Source: Pholiota molesta (taxonomy: Eukaryota; Basidiomycota; Agaricomycetes; Agaricales; Strophariaceae). Taken from it: a stretch of DNA of 64,000 nucleotides. The notes beneath the pieces are model-generated. The model had not been told where the DNA came from and did no database searches. It worked only from the letters and a program-made list of their open reading frames with translations. Location: NCBI GenBank assembly GCA_014925825.1, contig JACGCK010000149.1:1-64000 (forward strand), read 5' to 3'. Of the stretch, positions 1 to 11,049 are shown one piece after another. The position numbers and the translations under genes are program-made. Each line of letters opens with the position of its first letter. Position 1 is the first letter of the stretch.

Positions 1-450
1 ATTGTTTTCAAGGTGTGTGCTTCGGGAGATGTAAATGGAGCAAGAAAGTGGCTTTTTGCAGAAGACATCCAGGTATGAATCGCCGTAAACATTTCATCTT
101 TCCTCGTTGTCCTATGACGGCGGCGTCCCATAGGTGGACAGCTTATGAACTCGACAGTTACACGCCTGACTTTTCCTGCCACAAAGGGATCCCTGTCAAA
201 GATATCAAGGTTTGTTGAGTAAACTTGTTGCTTCACCAGAGAGGTGGACACATTACTACCTGAGTCTCTCTATTATTCGTGGCAAAGTAAGAAATACATG
301 GTTGCAGCGTATCAGGACTTCTTCATATTTGAAAGCCATGGCTAGGTAGAAGAAAACGCTGTTGATCGTGCGGAGTCGTCGATATATGTCATCATCAGGG
401 ATGAACTGAGAGATGTATAACCATATCTCTGGAGGGATTCTGTTGGACAT
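1..450 (-). CDS. F-box protein, partial (runs off the left edge)
   Basis: Start of an F-box gene read leftwards. Exon 1 (450-260) begins MSNRIPPEIWLYISQFIP, the usual fungal F-box opening that docks on Skp1 in an SCF ubiquitin ligase. A 67-nt intron (259-193, GTAGTA...GACAG) joins it in frame to exon 2 (192-1), which continues RDPFVAGKVRRVTV and is still open at base 1. The same layout (F-box, a ...RLR/DP... splice junction, then RDP-VA--VR) occurs in the F-box gene at 45375-46980, so the two are related. The LRR-like substrate-binding part lies outside the window. Target unknown. An ATG 14 codons upstream (492) is an alternative start; 450 fits the paralogue better. Confidence 0.72.
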
Positions 451-1216
451 CGTAGAGTGGGTAGAAGAGAAGTAAACAATTGAGCGATGCATAGGCGCAC
501 CACATTCACACGGACAGCCTCATAGAGCCTCAAGGCCTCACCTTTGATTATTCTGATTGGTGATATTTTTATCGCCTGCGGCAATCACCGTTTTGAACGG
601 AATGTTCAAAACTTGTAACTAGTTTCTGGTGAGTCCTGAGTCATCGACGTGACTGTAGTTAGAAAGTGTAGCTGCCACTTACATAGCATAGCATGACGTG
701 TATAACAATTGACATAAGTGCATAAATTAGTAATTACTAAGTAGCAAAATATGATCGTGACCATGATGGGCGCCTAAGTAATGAGTAGCAATGACGCCCC
801 CACTGGCCATCGATTTATCCTCGCTAAGCCCTGTCAAGAAATGACGTTCAAATCATAAGCGCAGTCCCAATAAACTTGAAAAAGGAGCCAATTACAGACG
901 CTGTATTATGTCAACAGGGATACCAAAAATTATCAGGTTCTCCGCTTTAACGAAGTTATCGCAATAGTGAATGAAAATGATGCGTAATGAGCACAAGAAG
1001 TAGGTCCCGGATTGCATTTTTATTCTGACAAAAACCACGATATACAGAAAACACCAAGTATATAAAAGACATTGAAACCACAAAAATGAAACATGAATTC
1101 TCAGAACAACTCTCATCGAGGCATAACGACTGATGTCGCAATAAATCCTCTGCAAGGCGTAAATGAGTCATTTAGAGCACAAAGAAAAGAAACACTGAGA
1201 CATACCGAAGCTACGA
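451..1216. other. Intergenic, no gene recognised
   Basis: 766 bases between the F-box start and the end of the G1 peptidase. It holds the F-box promoter and the peptidase 3' region. Short ORFs here have no family features. AT-rich around 700-760 and 1010-1080. Confidence 0.5.
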
Positions 1217-2056
1217 TTATTTGAACCAACAACAAACGTACTTGACGGTAACAGAAGAGGCACTGTTGACGGTGACGCTGGTCAAGACCTTTCCACTCTG
1301 CTCGATATCGAGGATGGTAGCTCCAGTCACACCGACGGAAGGGAAGCGGTAGAGGCGGAAGCACCAGTGAAGGTGACGGTGCCGAAGTCGCGAAGGGGAC
1401 GAGAGAAACCATTCTCTTCGAAGTCCTCAACGATCCACTCTGCTTCTGACCGGCAAGGGCAGCCTGTAAAATTTGTCATAAAGACAACTTGAAAATCCTG
1501 ACAAAACGGCTTACCGTGGAAGAGACGGCTTGGGTGACTTCTGGCCAGTAGAGGCGTTCTCCAATATGGCGTAACCAGCAGTCGAGGAGTACCTGGACGG
1601 TGACTGTGATGGTTCTCCGGAAGAAATGCCGAAGTTGCTGAAGTCAATGGCGTAGTTGGGGAACCACTCGTACCATGCGTCGTACGAGACACTGCCGCCG
1701 CTGATGGTGAAGTCAACACCAGCCTGGAGGATGGAGTTCTGGGCGGTGTCTCCGTCAATGCCAACCCATGCGGAGGCAGCACCGTTTCCTGAAGGGGTGG
1801 GGACAACGAAGGTACCGGTGACGGTGGAGAAAGTCTGTCCAGAGGGTGGGCTTGTAAGGACAGCGCCAGACCAGTTGCTACTGTATTCGACATGGCTTGT
1901 GTTTCCGGCGGCTGTTAATGGCCCTGCGACACGGGCGAGAGGGCGCGAAGCGCGCTGCTGGCGGGCGGCAATTCGCTCTTGGAGGCGCGAGGGACGAGCG
2001 ACAGCGACGTCGGTGAAGAGGAAGATAGCGGCAAGGAAAACAGCGGAGAACTTCAT
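1217..2056 (-). pseudogene. G1-family glutamic peptidase (eqolisin), frame broken at several sites
   Basis: A secreted acid endopeptidase of the scytalidoglutamic peptidase family (G1). It starts MKFSAVFLAAIFLFTDVAVA, a clear signal peptide, followed by a basic propeptide (to about residue 50) and the mature domain from HVEYSSNWSGAVL. The catalytic Gln is visible in SILQAGVDF (about Q111) and the catalytic Glu in AEWIVEDFEENG. One normal intron is seen (1514-1464). The conserved protein is spread over several frames: family-like blocks ITVTVQ, YSSTAGYAILENASTGQ, VTQAVSST, AEWIVEDFEENG and SVGVTGATILD sit in shifting frames. One-base slips are needed near 1613, 1592, 1539, 1444 and 1342, none at a plausible splice site. 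Three of the five lie at GAA tracts that look one A short. Either a recent pseudogene or a stretch of poor sequence. The stop at 1217-1219 is the simplest reading. Confidence 0.8.
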
Positions 2057-3124
2057 CTTGAAATTGAGGACGTTGGAAGAGCTAACAAGCGATATTGGCT
2101 GGTTTCAATGACCCCTCTGCGAAGGAGATTTTATAGCTCGCAAGTTGTCGCTGTAGAATCTTATCGAATAATTGCGACACAAGACGTAGGACTTCTTCTG
2201 CGCACATAGATAGTTGAGCATGTGGTAGAGAGGTAAGAAGCCCTCTTCAGCACGCTGAATCGGTTCCATATGATAGTCTGTAAGATGCATTTTCATCGAC
2301 AGGGACATGCTGATCAGCGATGTATATGCACTGATATGGCCTGGATATGGCAAAAAAAGGCAGATGAGCATATCCGATAAGAAGCATTAGGCTCAACTTT
2401 TTATCTGTTCGTCTTAATGATGATATATGCCGTGAGGTGTAGCAGGCGGCCAATATTCACTACCATGCTCTTCTTGTTCTTTCTTCGCAACCGCGAGCTA
2501 TAAATAGAAACAGATCTATTAAAAACACTTCCTATGGCTCTACCGCTCCAACGATGCAGCATAGACGGCATGGATACAGTGATATGTGTGTGAGCATATT
2601 ACATCGAATCAACTATCATTTGATTTGTAACGTCTGTTTTAAGAGACTAGTACAAGCAGAGATGAGCAGCTGAACAAATACAACATCTTGCGACATATGG
2701 TCAGATCTAGAAAGCTAGCCGATTTGCAATACATCGAACTCACAGGAGTCCAAATCAACGCAAAAGGCGGCCGTGAACTGTTGAGCACCTCGGTACCGCA
2801 GTGTGGTCATGTTCAAAGTAATGCTTTACATGACGTAGTATCGCACATTGGACAACAACAATAAAGACCATACCATGTATGGCCTAAGATAAGTATAGTA
2901 CAACCATAATGAAAAGAATATTTTACGAATTCGAAATGTAGACCGATAAAGAGAGTGATTGCGCTGCGCAAAGGAATCCGACGCAGAACTGAAGTAACAA
3001 AAATAAATAAGGTGTCCAAGATCAACTTCAACATCACCATGATCGATTCAAGAAGGGTGCATCGGCGAGCAGCACCGGCGTCAAGTATAGGGTAAAGTAT
3101 ACACATAGACGTACCCACACAAGT
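2057..3124. other. Intergenic, no gene recognised
   Basis: About 1.07 kb between the G1 peptidase promoter and the stop of the next membrane-protein gene. Apart from the TATA element at 2129-2135 nothing is recognised. Confidence 0.5.
2129..2135 (-). promoter_or_regulatory. Candidate TATA box of the G1 peptidase
   Basis: TATAAAA on the minus strand about 75 nt before the ATG at 2056, the usual place for a fungal TATA element of an inducible secreted-enzyme gene. Confidence 0.45.
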
Positions 3125-4945
3125 TCATGACGCACTATACTCCGGAGGATACTCGATGGTTTCGTTTGGAGAAGGCAGCGACGTATCAGGTCGTGGGATC
3201 CGGAACCCACTGTCCTGGTGATTGACCACTCTCGGCGCACTCGACTCGGCTTGGAGATGCTCTTGATGCTTGCTGCTGTTAGCAGTACTCCCAGGCCCAA
3301 GGGGAGATAGCAGAGGCGCATTGCTTCCAGCAGAACTCGGGGGAGTGGTTTCTGAAGCGTTGGACATAGAGTATGGGCGGGTTGCTGGACTCGAGTAACT
3401 GGATGCTGGGCTGCCAGAAGGAATGCCAACAAGAGCCGGTTCTCCATATCGGGCATTGCCGTTGGTACGCGCCTCTGCATGTTTAGCAATAAACGCGCCA
3501 CTGTGCCCAGTCTGAAGCACCGGTTGGGCCTCATGAGCACCCCATGCCGACTCTACAGTGGTGACGCTGTTCGGATTGCCACTGGTCGAATAGCGGCTCA
3601 TCTGTGGCGGCTCGTCACGGTAGAAGGGTTGCGCGTCGGTGATCTCGTGGAGTTCCTGCATTTTCTTTTTCCGACGAAGGTATAGAATGGCAAGAATGAA
3701 GAGGATGATAAGAAGGAGACCGCCCACAACACCGCCTATGATGGCCCCGATCGGAGAGCCGTGCTTGCTGACGGCGGATACCGTCCCGCTTGACGCCGCC
3801 CCGGAGGCTATGACTGCGCTTTGGGAGGTAGTAGTGCTCGAGCTGGCGCCAACGATGGATGCATTCGTACTCGGGCCTTGCGTGGTAGTAGTTGTTTGTG
3901 ATGGGCCGGAGTTAGTAGCGGTGCCTGTGCTACTAATGCTGGATGTGCCAGAGGTGACAGTCGGTGGCGTCGTGGCGCCTCCTCCAGATACAGATGTGGT
4001 CGCGGCAGGCTCCGGCAAGGAGCCCCCTTGGATGACAAGGGTCGAGAGTACCAGCGGGGTAAGTGTAGTTTTTCCCAAGCTTGTAACTTGGAGAGTATGG
4101 TGTCCGAGAGGCAAAGACCCAATCTGGAAGAGCTGTTGGTTGTATTCGGTAGTCGATCCAGCCCCAGGAAGAGCGAACGTTGTCGGTGAGCCACCGTCTA
4201 TCGTATATTGTGCGGTCGCAGCTTCGTGGGGCAGCTCCGTGGGCGCGTCGCCGAACCAGATAATTCCCGTGCCTTGATAAAGATCATTTTCAATGATGTC
4301 TTAGGAGAACAGAGCAGATAACGTACCATAAAATGGGAAGGTCACAACGGCGCCAGCGTCCGCGGCCATCTTGCCAACAGTTCCCAAATTCGACCACCCA
4401 GAGCTGCTGTATTGGAGGGCTGAATCAGTTCGATCGACGACGACATCCGTATTCGTGATATCAGCATTTGGGGACGGTAGGTATTGAAATCGATCGAATA
4501 AAAAGGCCCGTGAAGCGCTGGTGGCGGTAACTGTGACTGTGTGCTTTCCGGGGGATACGTTATCCCATTCGCAGAGAGACCAGTTGTTCTCGGTGTATGC
4601 GAATGGTGTACCGATGTTGATGTTGGTTCCATCGAGCTGACACGTCCAAGTCGGGTCCTGGACACCAGAAGCACTGGTTGCAGCATTGGTCGTTCCAAAG
4701 ACTTTCCCGCTCGATCCTGGCTAGCTCGTAAGCATTGAACGGAGGAAGAGGAAAAATAGTAAAAAAAACTTACCAACATAGGTATATGTGAAACTACCCT
4801 GCCCTCCTTGTATGCTATGCAAGCTATTGAGATAGGGCAAGCCAAAATTTCCCGTGTTCCAATTTTGACCGCTTTCTAACGTCCATGGCCCACTATAGTT
4901 GATGTCGCCACTAGTGTCGTCGACGGTGGCCCATCGTTGCGCCAT
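3125..4945 (-). CDS. Single-pass membrane protein with paired beta-sandwich ectodomain (569 aa)
   Basis: Three exons join in frame: 4945-4774, 4716-4327 and 4272-3125. The N-terminal half carries two related beta-sandwich units of the type common in Agaricomycete membrane proteins (WATVDD...YSGPW and VVVDRTDSALQYSSSGW), each ending in a YTIDGG or linker segment. A Ser/Thr-rich stalk follows, then one transmembrane helix (GAIIGGVVGGLLLIILFILA), a basic stop-transfer (RRKKK) and a cytosolic tail of about 190 residues ending EYPPEYSAS. No signal peptide is seen at the chosen ATG, so an upstream exon is possible, or the helix acts as signal anchor. The next gene (5361-7011) is a paralogue with the same order and a matching YPPxY tail. 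Function unknown; a wall- or sugar-sensing receptor is a guess. Confidence 0.7.
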
Positions 4946-5360
4946 GCGGAGGTCACGCTCGAAAGTGCCTATGGAAGAAGGTAAAGACCGTGTCTTTTTA
5001 AAAGAGTGTAGGGGTACAACCGGGGGGAAAGGGAAAAGGGGTAGTCTGTGGCCAAGGAAGAGTACATAATGACGGCGAAATCAATCAATTGATCCGAACT
5101 CTACTGTGCAGGAAATCCGAATGATTCGCGTCCAAGTTTCGGCCAAAAATAGCCATGGGGATGGTACAAGATGGTACATTGGTAGCAAATATCAAAGATA
5201 CCCGACATGAAACGCGCTAAAAAGTATATCAGTTTCCTTACATGGTCCGACATTTCAGCGCTCAGCGCTCAGTGCGCAGCAGTTGTCTGGGCATCTTATT
5301 TTCTATAAAATACATGTAATACACGGCATTACGATTAGCAGGAAGTAGAAAAGAATGTCA
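4946..5360. other. Intergenic between two membrane-protein paralogues
   Basis: 415 bases. It holds the promoter of the gene at 3125-4945 and a short GC-rich run of CAGCGCTCAG units near 5255-5285. No gene seen. Confidence 0.45.
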
Positions 5361-7011
5361 CTACTGCAATGTGTATACTGGAGGATATTCAACGGGGGGA
5401 GTAATTCCTTCTATCAGACGAATACCGCTATCTCTATGAACGATCGCCCCTTCACGTGGTTCAGGAGAGGGTTCCGAAAAGCTTGACTCGGAACGCAAAG
5501 CATTCTGTATTTGAAGGCGAAGTTGAAAATTAGGAGGTATAAGCATTGTACTTCTGTGATCGGCAGGATATGGAGGTTTTTTGTCTGTGGAATCATGAGG
5601 CCTTTGAACAGTGTGGGGAGAATGAGCTGGGAAAGAAGGGCCCTCATCCTTCACGATGTCGTTCGGTTCCAGAGTGAAAGGATGCAAGGCCGGCGGAAGA
5701 GGTTCGTCGATATCCAATAGCTGTTCCTCTAGTCTTCTTTTCTGCCGTGCCTTGTAGAGAAAGTACCAGATTGTCAGGAGGATAATTATAAATACCACTG
5801 AACCGCCGACTGCGGCACCGATAATGGTTTTAATTGGTGATTTCATCCAATTTGCTGCTGAGGGAGATAAAGATGAGCTCGCTGGTCCAGTGGAAGTATT
5901 GGACGGCGTTCCAGCTGAGACGGCATTATAAACGATGAGCGACTCGAGAAAGAGAGGTGCGGTTGACGTGTCTCCAAGGAATTGTACAGTCAATGTGTGC
6001 GCACCGGTAGCAAGTTCTGGTGTCTTGAGCTGAATTTGGTTGAATTGACTCGGTGACCCAGATTTCAAAGAGCCCGTTTTGAAGAATACAGGCGTGCCAT
6101 TGTCTATGCTATAGGTTGCACTTGATGGGGTCCGCAATTGCACGAACCCCGCTGGTAGGGTTGCATACCACTCAACCGCGGTACCTAGCATTTTTATAAA
6201 ATCTTCTATTACAATATGGATAGTACGCAGGCGCTCACCTTCGAAACTGAAGTTGCAAGTAGCTCCGTGTGTGCTCGCCATCATTGATGTCCCATTGAAC
6301 CCAGCCCAAGAATCATCGTATTCGATCAAAGGATCAGACCAAGGAATGATGACGGAGTCGTTCACAAGAGACTCTCCGATGGGCGGAACATACGACATCC
6401 GGTCGAAAAAGAAAGTCTGGCCATTGCTGGTGACGTTCAAAAGGATGACATGAACTCCAGGGGCAAGGTTATCCCAATCACACAACGGCCAATTATTCTG
6501 AGCTTGGGGCGATGGATCGTCAGGCATGATATTGAACCCATCGATGGTGCAGAACCACCGAGGATCAATGCCAACACCGGATACGTTGGCAATTTTTGTC
6601 GTCCCTGTAATCTCCCCTCTGGTGCCTACAAATTGAAGACTATTGATTGAGACATGCCCGTCGCTTTAGCCAGTTGAAGGCAAGAAACGCACTGTTTATT
6701 GTGAACACTATACCGCCCGTTCCATTAGTGATAGCATGCAGCGTCCCTTGGTATGGCGTTCCATAATTTCCGTAGTTATTATATTGCGTCGTGTTCGCGA
6801 TAGACGTCCAGTTTCCAATATATCGCACATTATCTGTATCGAAATCGTCGATCGCTACCCACCGAGAAAGAGGAACACCTGTTGGAAATGTTGTAGGGAT
6901 GGGAGTGCTGACGGCAGTCGATGTCGCAGACACGTTGGAGACAGATGCAGGAGAGGGGGCCCGGGAGGTTGCACTGTGGCCGCCAGGTACACTGTCAATG
7001 GATGTGGCCAT
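5361..7011 (-). CDS. Single-pass membrane protein with paired beta-sandwich ectodomain (509 aa)
   Basis: Paralogue and neighbour of the gene at 3125-4945, on the same strand. Exons 7011-6693, 6625-6239 and 6184-5361 join in frame. After a Ser/Thr-rich N-terminus come two beta-sandwich-like units (WVAIDDFDTDNVRYIGNW and the later PLIEYDDSWAGFNG), conserved CDWDNLAPG and STATYSIDNG-like segments, a Ser-rich stalk, one transmembrane helix (AAVGGSVVFIIILLTIWYFL) and a basic stop-transfer. The cytosolic tail ends EYPPVYTLQ, like the EYPPEY end of its neighbour. The signal peptide is not obvious. The tandem arrangement points to local duplication followed by strong divergence. Function unknown. Confidence 0.7.
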
Positions 7012-8239
7012 CTAGATATTTGAATCGTAGAGATACAAGTTCAGGTCAGTACTTCCCCGCTATAGCAATCTCATTCACTGGAACCTTCCACTCACAGAAG
7101 CGAATGCTCTCAAATCCTGCTACCAATTAACTGATGTAAAAAGAGTGTCTTGATTTATTCTGTGGCTACAGGAGATGAGGAAAAGGAATTCGATGCAGCG
7201 ACGATGACATTTGGGAAACGGTAAGGACTGTGAGAGCGCAGCGTTCCTCGAGCAGTGGTAAAGATCTGTAAGAATTCGTATCGGTATCTATAAGTAACAC
7301 CTTTGGGAAATCCTTGTTCGAACCGTTCGATTATGGCAACAAAAGTCTGGACGGCAGAAAAAGGAATGTTTAGCGCGTAACCAATGTCCCAAAAAGACTA
7401 AATAACAGGCAAAAAAACAGTACTTACACTGAGCTGTTTTGTCCTGGTGCTGAAAAAATCTAAAAGTATGGTCTACAGCGATGGCGTAAGTAATTGTGAA
7501 TGTACTGATGATGGGCGCTCCGAAAGAAAGAGGACCGACGATAAAGTAGAATTATCGTAAAATTGTACCAATTCAAGTGTAATATATAACACGGAATTTG
7601 AATTGAATTATGCAACAGGTACCAAAAATAAGAACGGAAAATACGACCACGAAACTAAAGAATGGAAGGAGCCTACTTACAAGATCTATCTCCTACCATG
7701 CGGAGAAGACGCAAACAATGACGAAGCAAAGGCGAAGAAGATAAAAGGACCCAGCCCCGATAATTGAAAGGTCAAGGAAACCGACTCGACGCTCTATGTC
7801 TCGCGAGGAGACTAAGAACTCGGAGCGGGGGAGGTAAGAATAGGAAGGAGTAGAAGATGAGTACACAATCGCAGACCACGTTATCCCCTTCGAGAAATTG
7901 CCTTGTCTTCGCCGCCAGCAGCCATCTCAGACCTCGAACAGCCTCCCTCCAACTTTTCCTCCGGTATCGTATGTACCCAGTACAGATAACATTTAAAAAA
8001 AAACATTGACAACAAAATGTCAAAACACCAGGCAGTGTAGCACATGATGAATAGATGCGAAAGAAAGAAGAACAATGGGGGTATTGGAAGGTGTAGAAGT
8101 AAGGGGTATGCAGGAATCAAGAAAGGATCAGGGAAACCGGAATGGAAATACAACATGTTTAGCATTCCACAGATTGAGGGTTCATTTGGTTGTTTGAATA
8201 GATATCAATAGAAATACGGGAGGATGGAGATGTTGGGTC
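7012..8239. other. Intergenic, no gene recognised
   Basis: About 1.2 kb with no ORF of recognisable family. The right end is the 3' region of the next membrane-protein gene; the left end is the promoter of the gene at 5361-7011. Confidence 0.45.
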
Positions 8240-9996
8240 TCAGATGCCACCATACGCGTCCTCGGGGTCATACATAGAGTACGAAGTTTCGCGCTTCTTA
8301 GGATTCTGGGGAACGACGGGAGGCGTCCTGGGCGTCGGCGGCGCCTCGTTGGGGAATGCGGCTGCAGGTACGGGTGACGGCATCCCAAAGCTCGATGCAA
8401 GCGGGCTCGGCGTCGTAGGGAAGCGGCTCGCCAACCCAGGCATCAGCATCCCACCCGGTGCACCGTTATCGCGCGCGCTCGGCTGCGGGTATCCGCCTAC
8501 GGATGCGCGCGACTCGAGGTTGATCTCTGGAAGCATCGGTGGAAGGGACTCGATGCGGTAGCGCGAGGTCGGAGTCATCACAGGCGAAGGCGGCACAGGG
8601 AAGTCGAGCGTCTGCTCGTTAGTTCCAAAGCTGTCGGTCGAGATTGGCCGAGTGTGGTCTTGTTCATTGTCTTTCTCATGGACGGGCTCGACATTGCGGC
8701 GGTCAATCGCGAACTGAGCTCCTCCAGGGCTTGGAGGCGCGGATGCGGGGTCGGTGAAAGGAGAGTTCTCCTCAGGAGGCGGCAGCGGAGGCAGGTCGCG
8801 GTCGATGTCGGCGCTGCGCAGACCCTCAGGGACTTCTGCGTTCAGGCGACGGGAGATCTCGACGTATTGTGCGGCTTGGTAAGGTGAGACACTGGAACGG
8901 CTGAGGTCGACGTAGTCATTCGCAGGCATGCTTTCTCTCTTCATCTGGGTTGGGGACTGGACCAGGGTCGGTGCTTCGGAGGAAACATTCGAGCCTTGGC
9001 GCTTCAGGACGGGGTAGGGAATATTCTGGGGATGATACTGCTCATAGGGCGACTGGGGCGTGTACATTGGGTGAGCAGGTGCCGCATTCGCATTCATGAC
9101 CTGACCAGGACCAAACGATTGCACTTTTTCGCCGTAACCTGCGTTGTTTGCCGCGTAGTCGCCACCCGGATGCCCGTACTTTGTGCCAAAGGTTGGCGCA
9201 GGCGATGCCGTCTGCCTCTCGGCCATGAATGGCGGAGGCGGGTTGAAGCCTCGCGCGACAATGTCCTCGTGTGTGGGCGGATCGTTTAGAATCATGGCGG
9301 ACCGGCGGAAGTCAACCTCATTGAAAGAGTCGCGCTTCCTCGAACGACGGATGAAGAACACAATAGCCAAGATGACTGCTAAGATAGCGACGATACCGGC
9401 AACAATCCCGCCTGCTAATGCCCCAGTGCTGATCTGAGAACTCGTTTGGGGCACGCTTGAGGTGCTTGGGCTTACGCTCGCCGCGGCTGCGCTGTTAGAA
9501 GTGTACGAAATTGTATTCGTGACAATCGTGGGCTGCGCCGTAGTCACCACTACCGGGGTCGACTGTAGATATGAAGTCAATAGACAATCAGAATACAATT
9601 AAGATCAACACACCTCCGTTGTAGGTACAACGGGTACTGGGGTGGACGATGAAGTCGTTGTCGGGGTCACAACACTCGACGTGGAAGTGCTACTGCTCGT
9701 GGTCGTCGTGGACGAGGTGGTCGACGTCACCGAGGTGGTAGAAGGAAGGACAGACTGGGACGACGTAGTGATCAGTGTCGGCAAAGGCAAAATGTTTATT
9801 GTGCTGAAAGTTGTTGGGACTATCCATCTATCCATCAGCACAAGCATAAAGTGTCGCAAAAGATTGACTTGCATAAATCAGTGAATGCATCCTTCTTCCT
9901 TTCATTGCTCAAGTAGGCAAGCGGGTCAAAACCAGTCTGAGGCGTACGACGGTGAGCGGCTCCAGTGTGCTGACGACGATTTCTATGGCCCGTCAT
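8240..9996 (-). CDS. Single-pass membrane protein with Thr/Ser stalk and long cytosolic tail (546 aa)
   Basis: Exons 9996-9869, 9803-9614 and 9562-8240 join in frame. A short basic N-terminus (MTGHRNRRQHTGAAHRR) is followed by a very Thr/Ser-rich stretch (likely O-mannosylated), one transmembrane helix (GALAGGIVAGIVAILAVILA) and RRSRKR. The cytosolic tail of about 350 residues is Pro-rich and contains RRSAMILNDPPTHEDIVARG, YVDLSRSSVSPYQAAQYVEI and a C-terminal YDPEDAYGGI. These blocks look like ones I recall from hypothetical Agaricomycete proteins, but no function is known to me. Mid-protein stalk, single helix and phospho-site-rich tail resemble fungal wall-stress sensors (Wsc/Mid2 type) in layout, without the WSC domain. 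Third membrane protein in a row on this strand. Confidence 0.72.
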
Positions 9997-11049
9997 ATTT
10001 TGCTTAGTGTTTCCGTGGTGTTTATGAAGGTCAGAGACGACGTTCTCAGTAATAGAAAAAGGAATGGACAGGGAGAAACGAATGTGAGGTCCCAAAGGGA
10101 AGAGGACGTCGAGGAGAGCGACGGCGACGGCGACGAAGGGGAAGAAGGAAGAGGGCCTGGCACGATCACCTGCCCGAAAGTGCCATATGGCGTTCAAACG
10201 TTCTTTCTCCGTTGCCACGCATCAAATTCGTTGTAAATTTTCTCACCGGAACCGTCTCCCGTGTCCGATACGACAAAACAATCTGCAGACTTGGCATCCT
10301 TCAAAGCTACAAAGTTAACCGCCTAGATGAACGACTCTCTTGCACCCGTTCAGCTGGACTACATGCTTTAAAACGCGTTTCCTACATGGGGAGACGGGGA
10401 ATCCTTCCGTTGCTACTTTTCTTGCTGAGACTTCTTACCATCATCGCTGGAGCTCTGATCCGACGTTCTACCAAAGTCATGCAATTTTCTCGCTCTGTAA
10501 CAAAAGACTGCGTCTTGACTGAACACTGAACAGCAACCTACATACAGCAACATAGAGACTGTAGTACTCCACTTGCTCCACTCACACAAGTCAGATGAAT
10601 TTCGTGTACCTCGTGCCTCCCTTCCTTGTTCTTACAAAGCACGAAGCTGTGAAGCTCCACATTCCTGTGTGCCTTGTGTTGCAACAAGGATTCTATAATT
10701 GCCTCTGCATGGAATAGATACAACAGATTCTCCTTTATGTTGATTGATTCTTCATGAATATTCTGAATCTCTGATAGGGCTGGTATTGAAAGGACATCCC
10801 AAATGGTTATCTGCTGTTATTCGACGGATCAAAACCTCCCAGGCTTCAGGCTTAGAGATATATGCTATAACGCTTCTCCTCCAGCGCAAATATGTATTTT
10901 ACAAACTCGCTGTTCACTCTTTACCGTCTCATCCAGCATGTCTATTGCGATGCTTGAGTACAAATCCAGATTCCAATCCATGTATAAAAACTCTCCGTCA
11001 AAATACAAAAGTGGATATATATGAAGTACGATATACCGAGGACACCAAG
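9997..11049. other. Intergenic, no gene recognised
   Basis: About 1.05 kb. The part next to 9997 is the promoter and 5' leader of the membrane-protein gene (pyrimidine-rich on the minus strand). The rest shows nothing recognisable. Confidence 0.45.

Noticed and set aside
5085..5285. ATCAATTGATC plus CAGCGCTCAG units at about 5.1-5.3 kb and again at about 35.2 kb
   Set aside because: Short and degenerate; a shared promoter element or small repeat is possible but cannot be supported from two loose matches.
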